DNA from: Taibaiella soli
Lineage (GTDB): Bacteria; Bacteroidota; Bacteroidia; Chitinophagales; Chitinophagaceae
Assembly: GCF_003236175.1 (NCBI RefSeq)
Contig: NZ_QKTW01000015.1
Span: 124,001 to 188,000 of the forward strand
DNA: 64,000 nt
Direction: 5' to 3'
Shown: one piece after another, positions 25,801 through 35,100 of the stretch
How positions within the stretch are numbered: the first letter of the stretch is position 1
Layout: each line of letters begins with the position of its first letter
Program-made: the position numbers and the translations under genes
The notes under the pieces: generated by a model
The model's database searches: none
Told to the model about the DNA's origin: nothing
What the model saw: the letters and a program-made list of their open reading frames with translations, nothing else

Positions 25801-27075
25801 GTACCAGAAATACAGATTTTTTGGAGCAGTAGACGCACTACAATCCAGATACAGGTCTAAGTTGCCCGGAGTAGTAACTGATGGTGTACCAAAACTTGCG
25901 CCATAGCTGTGGAAGCGTGCACTGTAGGTACCGCTTTTAGCAGCAGTGGGCGCATACATACCGCTTGTGCTGTACCAGGAAGCTGTAGATCCCTGATCGT
26001 TTCGACGCCAGGATGTATTACCAGTAGAAGGTTGGTTGGTCCAGTTATTAGACGGAACATCTGATGTACTGCAATAGTTCTGCCATGCTTCGAAATCCTG
26101 GAAATAAGGAATGGTTGAATAAGTAGGAGGAGCCGCAGTTACTTGCACACACGCACTGGTTGCAGTACCGCCGCCAGCATTACTACATGTAACACGTACA
26201 CGGTAAAATTTGTTACCTGTAACAGAGAATGAATAAGTGTTGCTTGTTGCACCAGAAATCGCACCCCAGGTACCCGCACAAGTAGATGCAGAATCCCATT
26301 GGTAAGTGAAACCACTTGTAGCCACTGGCACAACTGCAGTGAGAATCTGAGTAGCACCCGCACAGGACGCAATAGGACCTGCCGGACTTACAGAAATTGA
26401 TGGCGTACCGGTACAAGGGTTAAATCTTGTGAAACGAATATTAGGACGATTAGCATAAGTTGTAACCGCAGGAGACTGCGTACAGAAAGGCCCACCGGAA
26501 TCGGAATGGAAATCGATAGCACCGCCAGTAACCGCGCTATAATATACAGACGCATTTGAAGTATAAGTAGACGGACCATTCCAGAAACAGATCTCAACAA
26601 GAACATTGTCGGTACCGTTCCAGTTAAAAGGCGTAGCTAGAGGAAAGTCATTCCAGCCCAATACCGGCGTAACGCTAGGAGCGCTGAAATAATTGACCGT
26701 ACCGGTTTCCCACGTGCTCAACGCAGTGGTGGTTGTACCTTTCATATTAATGTTGTATGCCAGATGCGCTCCGGCAGTATTAAGACCACTCACGTTAAAA
26801 GACAACTGATGGATATTACCAGGAGTAGCTCCCGCTGCGGTAAGTTCTGCCGCAGTGTACAAAAACTGCGTCTTCATACCGGACCAATAGTTACCGAAAG
26901 GAGTCGGATAACCAGTACTTGAGTTACTGGAGGTCCCAGTGCCGATCGTCCACTGTTGTGCAGCGGCTGGCTCAATGAAACCAAACATCAACATAAGGGC
27001 CGCCAGGTACCATTTGAAGCCGCCTTTAAAACGACCGTCATGGATTGACGATGGATGTGTAATTTTTTGCATCAT
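22837..27075 (-). CDS. Giant secreted Ig/MAM/GEVED protein with T9SS sorting domain (array member 1, type A)
   Basis: From the ATG at 27075 the product is 1412 aa (another ATG lies 30 nt upstream). A signal peptide ends at PAAAQQW. Then come, at approximate positions: an N-terminal beta-domain (40-250, FLYTAAELTAAG... to VEICFWNG), Ig-like 1 (252-345), MAM/jelly-roll-like 1 (348-528, FQDFEAWQNYC, SWRRNDQG), Ig-like 2 (530-635), MAM-like 2 (635-805), Ig-like 3, GEVED 1 (905-1060, DFNRDGVF, GETEDY), Ig-like 4, GEVED 2 (1160-1325, DYNNNLAYDI, SGETEDY) and a type A sorting domain (last 80 aa, LSLYPNPTGGRF, GVYFVEI). It should be exported by T9SS to the cell surface, probably as an adhesin. Function unproven. 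It is followed by its own terminator. Confidence 0.87.
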   Translation of the reverse strand: MMQKITHPSSIHDGRFKGGFKWYLAALMLMFGFIEPAAAQQWTIGTGTSSNSSTGYPTPFGNYWSGMKTQFLYTAAELTAAGATPGNIHQLSFNVSGLNTAGAHLAYNINMKGTTTTALSTWETGTVNYFSAPSVTPVLGWNDFPLATPFNWNGTDNVLVEICFWNGPSTYTSNASVYYSAVTGGAIDFHSDSGGPFCTQSPAVTTYANRPNIRFTRFNPCTGTPSISVSPAGPIASCAGATQILTAVVPVATSGFTYQWDSASTCAGTWGAISGATSNTYSFSVTGNKFYRVRVTCSNAGGGTATSACVQVTAAPPTYSTIPYFQDFEAWQNYCSTSDVPSNNWTNQPSTGNTSWRRNDQGSTASWYSTSGMYAPTAAKSGTYSARFHSYGASFGTPSVTTPGNLDLYLDCSASTAPKNLYFWYNNFAQYGYDNDSLSILLSTNGGISFTTLAAFDTSSAWVRKQIPIASSSAQTIVRFQGRKITNYDYSDILVDSVYVATPCSGQPSAGILTPGGPITGCPGSLYTFTSQGTTLAGNLSYTWIQKANGATTWSTAVGTVGNNGGTFTTPNLYDTISYRMVVKCLGSSLTDTTPVVTINILRPTYASVPFVEDFESWSNRCYTTDIPGTMWSNYPATGDNSWRRDDQGASASWTSATTGLSTPVSAVGAHSARFHGYYAPTGAAGAGLLDLFVNCSTVTGNKELQFYLKTQTGTTYPNDSVIVMMSTNGGSTYTTLGAYGPGSGSWDFNTLTVPSNSATTVIRFKARSDYQYYGDIAIDYVRVLPPCAATPSAGNVTPITPCANADFQLTLQNNSQAAGITYQWQDSTAGSPGWSASGITNAATMIATGNISMATYFRCIITCTNSSASDTTPAYLVNLAPFYNCYCNSTALYNSATDNIGRVTLRRTSTGDTLMNNGPGLPLYNFTPIAMYSNFRQTVPAPKIVRDSTYTISIQQVESSTSVYTTRAYVFVDFNRDGVFQSTELMYVGAPVSGSNPVLMVAGQFTVPDSAKIGLTGMRIILDETSAATMNPCGNYSYGETEDYLAEIAYPPCDGPTNPGVAHTSDTSMCAGYTFQLVDTTHEYHRSGISWLWQVSTNNGSTWSAIPNSAGRDTVNVLFTQPSSYRLQMTCNITNDITYSNVLFVNGKPPYKCYCYSIANGGAADTSDIGAFSIGNFVINTGGPHLRNPIANKGRTDYTDLGPIELYADSTYTMNIYHTMKSQTHADARITMFLDYNNNLAYDIPSERVNLTNNISTAGGWYVINTITIPSAVIPNVPTGMRIILNNNIGPNVPSDEACGPYTSGETEDYTVIFRQANPTGIGTLNNVQDLSLYPNPTGGRFTVSFNAETAVKDMEINVTTVTGQSVLRQNFNNVGHTFVKDFDLTEQARGVYFVEIRADGQKAIRKVVLR

Positions 27076-27105
27076 ACACTTTCTACTTTTAATTGGGATT
27101 AACAA

Positions 27106-27690
27106 AACGTGTTTCGTAAGTTATCTATTTTTTAACAAAAAACTATGTTTTGGTTTAAAAATGAGTTCATTTATAAATATTTACAGAATTTATAATTACA
27201 AGTTGTTATAAATAAACAACGTAACCGGGAAGGGGAATAAAGAAAAAGAGTGGGAAATTAGGTAGCGTTCTTTCGGAGAGACATTACATCTCTTACACTA
27301 TAAATGACAAACTTAAGTTAGCAGAAGTTGGGGAGAATTTCACATAATTTTTTTAATACATCGTAATTGAAAAATTCATAACCACATCCATTCCAAGTCG
27401 TTTAGACATCATTTATTTTCTCAGAAATTTCGCATCTCAATTTTTACCTGATATAATCATATATAAATACCTCTTCTATCCATCCGGGATTAAACATTTT
27501 ACTATAAATTAATGAGTTAGAGAAAAATAACGACTGTTTATCCTCAAGAGCATCGATTTGAATATAAAAACGATGCAAAAAGGGCGAACCATTTGGTTCG
27601 CCCTTTGCTATTTTCCTATTTCGGTTTCCCGACTTAAAGCTCCAATTAAAAAATCAACGGGAACAGGAATATTCACCGTTAACACCTCAC
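27106..27690. other. 585-bp intergenic region between giant genes 1 and 2
   Basis: This AT-rich gap contains the terminator of gene 2 at its right side and TAAGTTTG on the minus strand (27308-27315), a good -7 box for gene 1 with a leader of about 230 nt. I see no gene, no tandem repeat and no heptad element in it. Confidence 0.6.
27577..27606 (-). terminator. Terminator of giant T9SS gene 2
   Basis: AAAGGGCGAACC and GGTTCGCCCTTT pair around ATTT; on the minus strand the tail is TTTTTGCATCG. Confidence 0.88.
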
Positions 27691-30600
27691 CTATCGAATC
27701 ACCACTTTTTCAATCGTTCTTACACCGTCAGCTTTGATCTCTACAAAGTAGACACCACGCGCTTGTTGCGACAGATCGAAATCTCTTGTGAACGTGGTAC
27801 CGGCGTTGCTGAAGTTTTCTTTCAGCAATTGCTGACCAGCAACATTGGTCACTGCAATCTGCAGATCACGGATTGCATTCTGCGATTTAAAGCTCAGTCT
27901 GAACTGGCCTTCATTCGGGTTTGGATACAATGCAAGCTGCTGGAGTTTACCGATACTGCCTACGCCAGTTGGATTTGCCTGACGGAAGATCACCGTAAAG
28001 TCAGCGGTTTCACCGGAAGTGTAAGGACCACATGCTTCGTCGGAAGGGATGTTCGGACCAACGTTATTGTTCAGGATTACGCGCATACCCGTAGGTACGT
28101 TTGGAATCACTGTTTTCGGAATGGTAATGTTATTGATCACATACCAGCCGTTTGCACTGCTGACGTCTGAAGTTAATACCACACGTTCGTCAGGGATATC
28201 ATAAGTCAGGTTATTATTGAAATCCATAAACATGGTCACACGTGCATCAGCGTGCACCTTGCCTCTGAGAATATGATACAGATCTACAGCATAAGTGCTG
28301 TCTACATACAATTCAATCGGACCAAGATCTGTAAAGTCACCACGGCCTTTAGTCGCCAGCGGATTCATAATATGCGGACCGCCGATGGTTACTACAAAAT
28401 TACCGATGCTGAATGCGCCGATATCGGACGTATCAGCCGCACCGCCTGTAGCAATGCTGTAACAGTAACATTTGTATGGTGGCTTTTCGTTGATCTTAAT
28501 AATGTTCGAATAAGTTGTGTCATGCGTAATGTCACAAATCATCTGTAAACGGTACCATGTAGTACCATTAAACATCTGAGTCAGGGTGTCTCTGTTTGCC
28601 GAACCTGCCACGTCTATCCATTGGCTGCCGAAGCTGTTTGACTGCTGCCATTTCCAACTGATGGACGAACGGTATTTTTCGTGTGTTGTATCTGTAAGCT
28701 GGAAATAATATCCGATACACATACTTGTATCACTCGTTTTAGCAATACCCGGATTGGATGGTCCATCGCAAGGCGGGTAACGCAGATCTACCAGATAGTC
28801 TTCTGTTTCACCGTAAGTATAGGTACCACAAGGATTAATTGTAGCGGATGTACCGTAAACCATAATCACGCGCATACCGGTAACACCGATTTTAGCATTA
28901 GATGGAATAGTGTACGGGCTTACCACATATGGAGTAGCGGAGGAAGTAACCAACTTAAACAATTGCTCTGAAGGATCAAAAACACCATTGCCGTCATAAT
29001 CAATATAAGTTGCAACAGTAGAACCCAGGAAGGTGGTTACATTGATCTGGCTTACTGTCATATTGTAAGTGCTGTCTCTGTACAAAACAGTTGGCACAAC
29101 ACTCGTTCTGAAATCCGTATAAAGATTAATCGCTGCAGGATTATTATTTACCGGTGTTGCTACACCATTATTCAGCAAGCTGTCTGTGTTGTTATTGTTG
29201 GTAATGGTCACATTTCCGATATCGCTGTAAGAATCGCCGGTAGCGGTAGATGCACAGTAACACATATAGAACGGTGCAATCTTCGCCAGATATGCAGGCG
29301 TTGTATCTGCCAGATTAGAGTTGGTACAAGTAACAATACAACGGAAATACGTGGCAGCAGAAATATTCGCTGTCGGAATCATCTGTGTTGCGTTGGTCAA
29401 ACCGGCACTCGTCCAGGTGGTACCATTAGTGCTCATTTGCCATTGGTACGAAAGACCCGCACTTTGAGAGTTATTCTGCAGTCCGATCTGGAAATCCGTA
29501 TTCGCGCAAGGAGTGGTCGGCTCTATATTGCCTGCTACCGGGTTACCGGCACATGGCGGCAACACGCGTACATAGTCCAGCCCAATATCTGTACTGCCAT
29601 AGTCCGCACGTGCAATAAAACGAATAACAGTCTGAGCAGAATTTGAGGCAACCGGCACAGCATACATTGTCCAGGAAGTCGCTACCGAATAAGCAGCAAG
29701 AGGAGTAAACGTAGCACCACCGTCGGTAGACAACTGTATTTTCAAAGAATCAGAACCAGAAGCATTGACGTAATAAAACTGAAGTTCTTTATTGCCCAAC
29801 ATCGTGCTACAGTCTACAAACAGATCCATCGTACCAGTAGTACCAGCAGAAGACCAGCCACTATGGAAACGAGCCGAGTAACTACCATGCTGCGCAGCCG
29901 GACTGTACAGATAAGAAGTTGGACTATTCCAGTTTGCGGAAGCTCCCTGATCGTGGCGACGCCATGATTGCGTACCAGTTGACGGATTCGTGCTCCAGTA
30001 CGGGGAAGGAATATCTGTAGGATAACAACGTGTACCCCAGCTTTCGAAATCCTCTACAAATGGAATGCTAGCGTATCTCGGACGATCTACATCGATCACC
30101 ATTACTGGTGTGGTATCGCGCAAGTTGCCGCCCAGACAGGTAACCACCATGCGGTACTCAATCGTATCGTTTAATACAGGAGTTGTATAGATAGTAGTTG
30201 TAGCACCAGAACCACCTACCGCATTTGTCCAGGTAGTGGCACCGTTTGCTTTCTGAATCCATTGGTAAGAAAGATTACCAGCAAGCGAAGTACCTGTTGC
30301 TGTCAATATAGTTGAGTAACCAGGGCAAGATGCCAGCGGACCTGCCGGTGTAATAACGCCAGCTGTCGGCAGACCATTACATGGCTCCGCAATATATACA
30401 CTGTCAATTCCAATGTTAGACAAATCGGTAATTGTTCTTTTTGCGCTAAAGCGAATCACTGTTTGTGCCGCGTTAGATGCAATCGGAACCATTTTCTGTA
30501 TCCAGGAGGTTGCCGTATCGAAAGTGCTTACGAGTGAAAATGTGGCACCACCGTCTGTAGAGACCAAAACACTCAATGTATCTCCTTTATAGGAATTGTA

Positions 30601-31893
30601 TTTATTGATGTAGTAGAAATAAAGCTCTTTCGGTCCCGTCGTTGCACTACAGTTTACGTACAAATCCAGATTACCTGGCGTAGTGAGCGCCGGCGTGCCG
30701 TTTTGTGTACCATAAGTATTGAAGCAGGCACTATAGGAACCACTATAAGCAGTTGGGCTATACATGCCCGATGCAGGAGAATACCAGCCCGCTGCTGTTG
30801 CCCCCTGGTCATTCCGGCGCCATGAAGTATTGCCTCTCGAAGGCTGGTTGGTCCAGTTACCAGAAGGAACGTCCAATGTATCACAATAGTTTTGCCAGTT
30901 TTCGAAATCCTGCACATAAGGAAGGTTTGCGTACGTTGGCGGCGTAGAAATAACCTGAATATCGCTGCCGGTCGTTGCATTACCACTCGCCGTACAAGTC
31001 ACCACTACATGGTAATAAGCATTGCCGGTTACGGAAAATGTATACGTCATACCTGTAGCGCCTGCGATCGGCGTCCACGGACCACCCGCTGCAGCTGCTT
31101 TTTCCCATTGGAAAGTATAACCATTGGCGTTCGCAACATTTACAAACAATGTTTGAGTAGCGCTTGCACAAGAGTTCATCGGGCTTGCTGTCTGGCTCGT
31201 AATAGACGGCGCACCTGTACATGCCGGATAGTTAGAGAAGTGCAGTTTGGTGTTGGGACGGTTGTATTGATTTGCAGTCGGAACCTGTCCGCAAGCCATC
31301 GTACCATCGCTCGTGTAAGATTTACCCATCACATTTGCATTGGTAGTATACTCTACCGTACCGGAGGAGTTGTAGGTAGGCATCACCTGACCGTAACAAA
31401 CTTCGATCACAATGTTATCTACGCCATTCCATGCAAATGAGTTCTGAAAGCCAATCATATTCCATGTATTGGCAACTGGCGCATAACCGGTATCTGTATA
31501 CACTGTGGTAAACGTGCCGGTATACTGTGATGCAAGCAGACTGGTCATGCTGGTACCGGCCATCTTCAATGAGAAGTCGGGCAGTTGATAAATCGGCGCA
31601 CCGATCACATTAAAACCGAGACTATCGATTATCTGTGGTCCGGTAATGCCAAGCGCATTGATCTCCGCAGCAGTAAAAAGATACTGCACGTGCATGTAGC
31701 GATAGTAAATATTCACCGGAGAAACGGAACTGGTGCCGGTAACGGAGGTGCCGGTACCAATTTGAATCGTCTGCGCCTTTACAGGTTGAACAAACGGTAA
31801 CATTAAAAGCATCAGGAAACTCAAAAGCCCTAGCTTCACGCGCCTGTAAGACTCAGCAGCAGGTTTGCCACCGGGTTGTACACTTGGTATCAT
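27691..31893 (-). CDS. Giant secreted Ig/MAM/GEVED protein with T9SS sorting domain (array member 2, type A)
   Basis: From the ATG at 31893 the product is 1400 aa (an in-frame ATG at 31932 is also possible). The signal segment LGLLSFLMLLMLPFVQPVKA precedes QTIQIG. The module order is the same as in member 1: N-terminal beta-domain (QYLFTAAEINALGITGPQ), Ig-like, MAM-like (VQDFENWQNYCDT), Ig-like, MAM-like (VEDFESWGTRCYP), Ig-like, GEVED (DYDGNGVFDPSEQ), Ig-like, GEVED (DFNNNLTYDIPDE) and sorting domain (LALYPNPNEGQF, GVYFVEI). Its N-domain is closer to member 3 than to member 1, while the GEVED 2 and sorting-domain regions are alike in all five. Surface exposure via T9SS is expected. Confidence 0.87.
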   Translation of the reverse strand: MIPSVQPGGKPAAESYRRVKLGLLSFLMLLMLPFVQPVKAQTIQIGTGTSVTGTSSVSPVNIYYRYMHVQYLFTAAEINALGITGPQIIDSLGFNVIGAPIYQLPDFSLKMAGTSMTSLLASQYTGTFTTVYTDTGYAPVANTWNMIGFQNSFAWNGVDNIVIEVCYGQVMPTYNSSGTVEYTTNANVMGKSYTSDGTMACGQVPTANQYNRPNTKLHFSNYPACTGAPSITSQTASPMNSCASATQTLFVNVANANGYTFQWEKAAAAGGPWTPIAGATGMTYTFSVTGNAYYHVVVTCTASGNATTGSDIQVISTPPTYANLPYVQDFENWQNYCDTLDVPSGNWTNQPSRGNTSWRRNDQGATAAGWYSPASGMYSPTAYSGSYSACFNTYGTQNGTPALTTPGNLDLYVNCSATTGPKELYFYYINKYNSYKGDTLSVLVSTDGGATFSLVSTFDTATSWIQKMVPIASNAAQTVIRFSAKRTITDLSNIGIDSVYIAEPCNGLPTAGVITPAGPLASCPGYSTILTATGTSLAGNLSYQWIQKANGATTWTNAVGGSGATTTIYTTPVLNDTIEYRMVVTCLGGNLRDTTPVMVIDVDRPRYASIPFVEDFESWGTRCYPTDIPSPYWSTNPSTGTQSWRRHDQGASANWNSPTSYLYSPAAQHGSYSARFHSGWSSAGTTGTMDLFVDCSTMLGNKELQFYYVNASGSDSLKIQLSTDGGATFTPLAAYSVATSWTMYAVPVASNSAQTVIRFIARADYGSTDIGLDYVRVLPPCAGNPVAGNIEPTTPCANTDFQIGLQNNSQSAGLSYQWQMSTNGTTWTSAGLTNATQMIPTANISAATYFRCIVTCTNSNLADTTPAYLAKIAPFYMCYCASTATGDSYSDIGNVTITNNNNTDSLLNNGVATPVNNNPAAINLYTDFRTSVVPTVLYRDSTYNMTVSQINVTTFLGSTVATYIDYDGNGVFDPSEQLFKLVTSSATPYVVSPYTIPSNAKIGVTGMRVIMVYGTSATINPCGTYTYGETEDYLVDLRYPPCDGPSNPGIAKTSDTSMCIGYYFQLTDTTHEKYRSSISWKWQQSNSFGSQWIDVAGSANRDTLTQMFNGTTWYRLQMICDITHDTTYSNIIKINEKPPYKCYCYSIATGGAADTSDIGAFSIGNFVVTIGGPHIMNPLATKGRGDFTDLGPIELYVDSTYAVDLYHILRGKVHADARVTMFMDFNNNLTYDIPDERVVLTSDVSSANGWYVINNITIPKTVIPNVPTGMRVILNNNVGPNIPSDEACGPYTSGETADFTVIFRQANPTGVGSIGKLQQLALYPNPNEGQFRLSFKSQNAIRDLQIAVTNVAGQQLLKENFSNAGTTFTRDFDLSQQARGVYFVEIKADGVRTIEKVVIR

Positions 31894-32104
31894 AGATTGT
31901 AATTTGAAATAAGACGCCTGTAAGTTAATCAATTTTGGGGAGGCACCCGCACAACATATTGATTTATAATGAATAAATCATACTCTCTTAATATTAACAA
32001 ATGCCCGTCAAGTTTTATTTGAACCTAAAATATGCGTAAGTAGCGCCATTTTTCAGGTTAGACATTTCGTTGTTTATAATAACACAAAACAGACGCATAT
32101 AAAA

Positions 32105-32128
32105 AAAGGGCTCCAATGGAGCCCTTTT
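32105..32128 (-). terminator. Terminator of giant T9SS gene 3
   Basis: AAAGGGCTCC and GGAGCCCTTT pair around AAT; on the minus strand a long T run follows. Confidence 0.93.
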
Positions 32129-32148
32129 TGACTTTTTTTACATCCAGA

Positions 32149-35100
32149 TTACCGAATTACAACTTTTTGGATTGTCCGTTCTCCGTCTGCAAGCAGCTCT
32201 ACAAAATAGATTCCACTCGCCTGTTGCGTCATATCAAATGACTGTGAAAAATTATTTCCAACATCGTTGAATGTTTTCTGCAACAGTTGTTGGCCGGCAA
32301 TATTTTTAATTGAAACCTGCAAAGCATGAATAGTATTAACAGCCTTAAAGCTCACTGTAAACTTGCCATTGTTTGGATTTGGATACAGCATCAGCTCGCC
32401 GATATTACTCAGACTTGCTACTGCCGTCGGTGTTGCACTGCGGAAGATCACTACAAAATCCGCGGTCTCACCTGAAGTATAAGCGCCGCATGCATCATCA
32501 GATGCTGTATTCGGAGCCACATCATTATTCAGAATTACACGCATACCGGTTGGAACATTCAATGTCACATTCTGCGGAATGGTGATATTGTCGATGAGGT
32601 ACCAGCCCGCAACTGTAGTGATATTGTTCTGCAAAGCAATACGTTCAACAGGCACATCATAAACCACGTTATTATTGAAATCCATGAACATGGTCACACG
32701 CGCGTTTGCGTGCTGCTTGCTGCTCATCGTATGGTACAGATTCATCGTATACGTGCTGTCCACATACAATTCGATCGGAGTGAGGTTTGTATAATCAACA
32801 CTACCATTATTCGCATGCGGATTAAGCTGGTGTGGTCCTCCGGTATTTACCGTGAAATTGGCAAAGCTGAATGCGCCGATATCCGAACTGTCTGCTGCAC
32901 CACCCGTAGCCACGCTATAACAATAGCATTTATAATAAGGCGTTTCATCAATCTTTACCACATTTGAATAAGTCGTATCATGAGTCATCAGGCAAACCAT
33001 TTGCAAACGATACCATATCGGACCGTTCATAGTTTGCGTCAACGTATCTGTTTCTGCAGAACCCGGCACATCGCCCCACATACTTCCATTGCTTGAAGAA
33101 TATTGCCAGTTCCAGGTTATATTGGATTGATTCTTTTGATGACTAGTATCTGTAAGCTTAAACGTATAGCCTTTACATGCATTCGGCACCGACGATGTCG
33201 CAACGCCCGGATTCGTCGGACCGTCACAGGTTGGATAATGTATGTCTACCAGATAGTCTTCCGTTTCCCCAAAACTATAAGTACCACAAGGATCCATAGT
33301 TGTCACCGGTCCGTCTATCAAAATAACACGCATACCAGTCACACCAATATTTGCATTGGCAGGAACTGTAAATGCATGCTGAACCAGCGGATTCGCAGCG
33401 GTGGTTCCTTGTTTAAAAAGTTGCTCCAATGGTTCAAACACGCCATTGCCATTATAATCTATATAAGCAGCGACGGTTGAAGCTGAGATATCCGTATCGG
33501 CGGTGACCTGCGATACGGTCATATTATAGAGACTGCTCCGGTACAATTGTACTGGCGGCACTGTCGCTCTGAAATCTGTGTACAGTTGGTTAGCGGTTGT
33601 ATTACCAGTAACCGGTATTGCAACGCCATTATTCAATACTGTATTTGAAAAATTACTGTTGGCAATAGTCACATTACCAATGTCGCCGCGCGTAGCATTA
33701 CCGGCTCCAGAGAGACAATAACACAAATAAGAAGGTGCCAGATTGGCCAGATAAACAGGGGTTGTATCTGACATGCCCGAAAGGCTACAAGTCACAATAC
33801 AACGGAAATACGTTGGCGCAGCAATATTGCCGGTTGCAATTGGCTGAGTTGCGTTGATAAGCACGTTTGTCCAGATACTACCATTCTGGCTTTGCTGCCA
33901 TTGGTAAGTAGTTCCTGAAATCTGCGAGTTATTCTGCAATGCAAGCGAGAAGTCTTTATTTGCACATGGCATTACCGGAGTGACATCACCGGCAACCGGA
34001 GTACCATTACAAAGCGGCAAGATCTGTACATAATCCAATCCGATGTCAGATGTAGAGCCTCCATTGTCTGCACGGCCCAGAAAACGAATTACTGTTTGCG
34101 CCGAATTCGAAGCAAACTGAACTGTATTGAGCGTCCAGGAGTTGGCAATCGTATAAATTCCCAGCGTGGTAAATGTAGCACCACCATTTGTAGAAAGCTG
34201 TACGGTCAGCGAATCGGTGCCGCTGGCGTTCAGAAAGTAAAACTGCAATTGCTGATTGCCGGTAGATGAGCTGCAATCCAGAAACAGACTCAAACTTCCT
34301 GTCAAACCAACAGTAGTACCATACGAATGAAAACGGGCACTATAGCTTCCATGCGGAGCCGCTGTAAAAGCTGTTGCATTGAGTGGACTCCAACTAGCCG
34401 AAGACCCCTGATCATTGCGGCGCCATGAGGTATTACCTGTGTTCGGATTATTTACCCAAAAGTTGGAAGGGTTATCATTTTGCGCGCAACGCATCATCCA
34501 GCTTTCAAAATCTTCTGTAAATGGAACGGTTGAATAAACCGGCTTTTGCACGTTGATTGAAACAGGAGCGGTAGTGTCCCGAAGGTTACTGCCAAGGCAG
34601 GTTACCACTAAACGATATTGAATGGTATCATATAACGCCGGTGATGTAAACTGGGTTGTATTCGCACCTGCACCCACAGCATTTGCCCATGAGGTTGTTC
34701 CGTTTGATTTTTGTATCCATTGATAAGAAAGATTACCGGCTAGCGTCGTTCCTGTTACCGTCAACATTTGACTATATCCGGCACACCCGATTATGGTACC
34801 TGATGGCAAGATATTCCCTGCCGTTGGCTGACCGTTACAAACATCAGCTACATATACACTATCTAAACCAATATTAGTCGCATCAATCGTATTTCTGTTT
34901 GCGCTAAAACGAATAATGGTTTGCGCAGATGACGATGGAATAGAAACCATTTTCCGGGTCCATGCAGTTGCGGTATCATATCCTGCCAGTCGGGTAAACG
35001 TATTGCCGCCGTCTATAGAAAGTAATATATTAAGGCTATCGCCCCGCTGTGAGGCAATCATCCCGTTAAACATGTAGAAGTATAACTGCTTAGGTGCTGC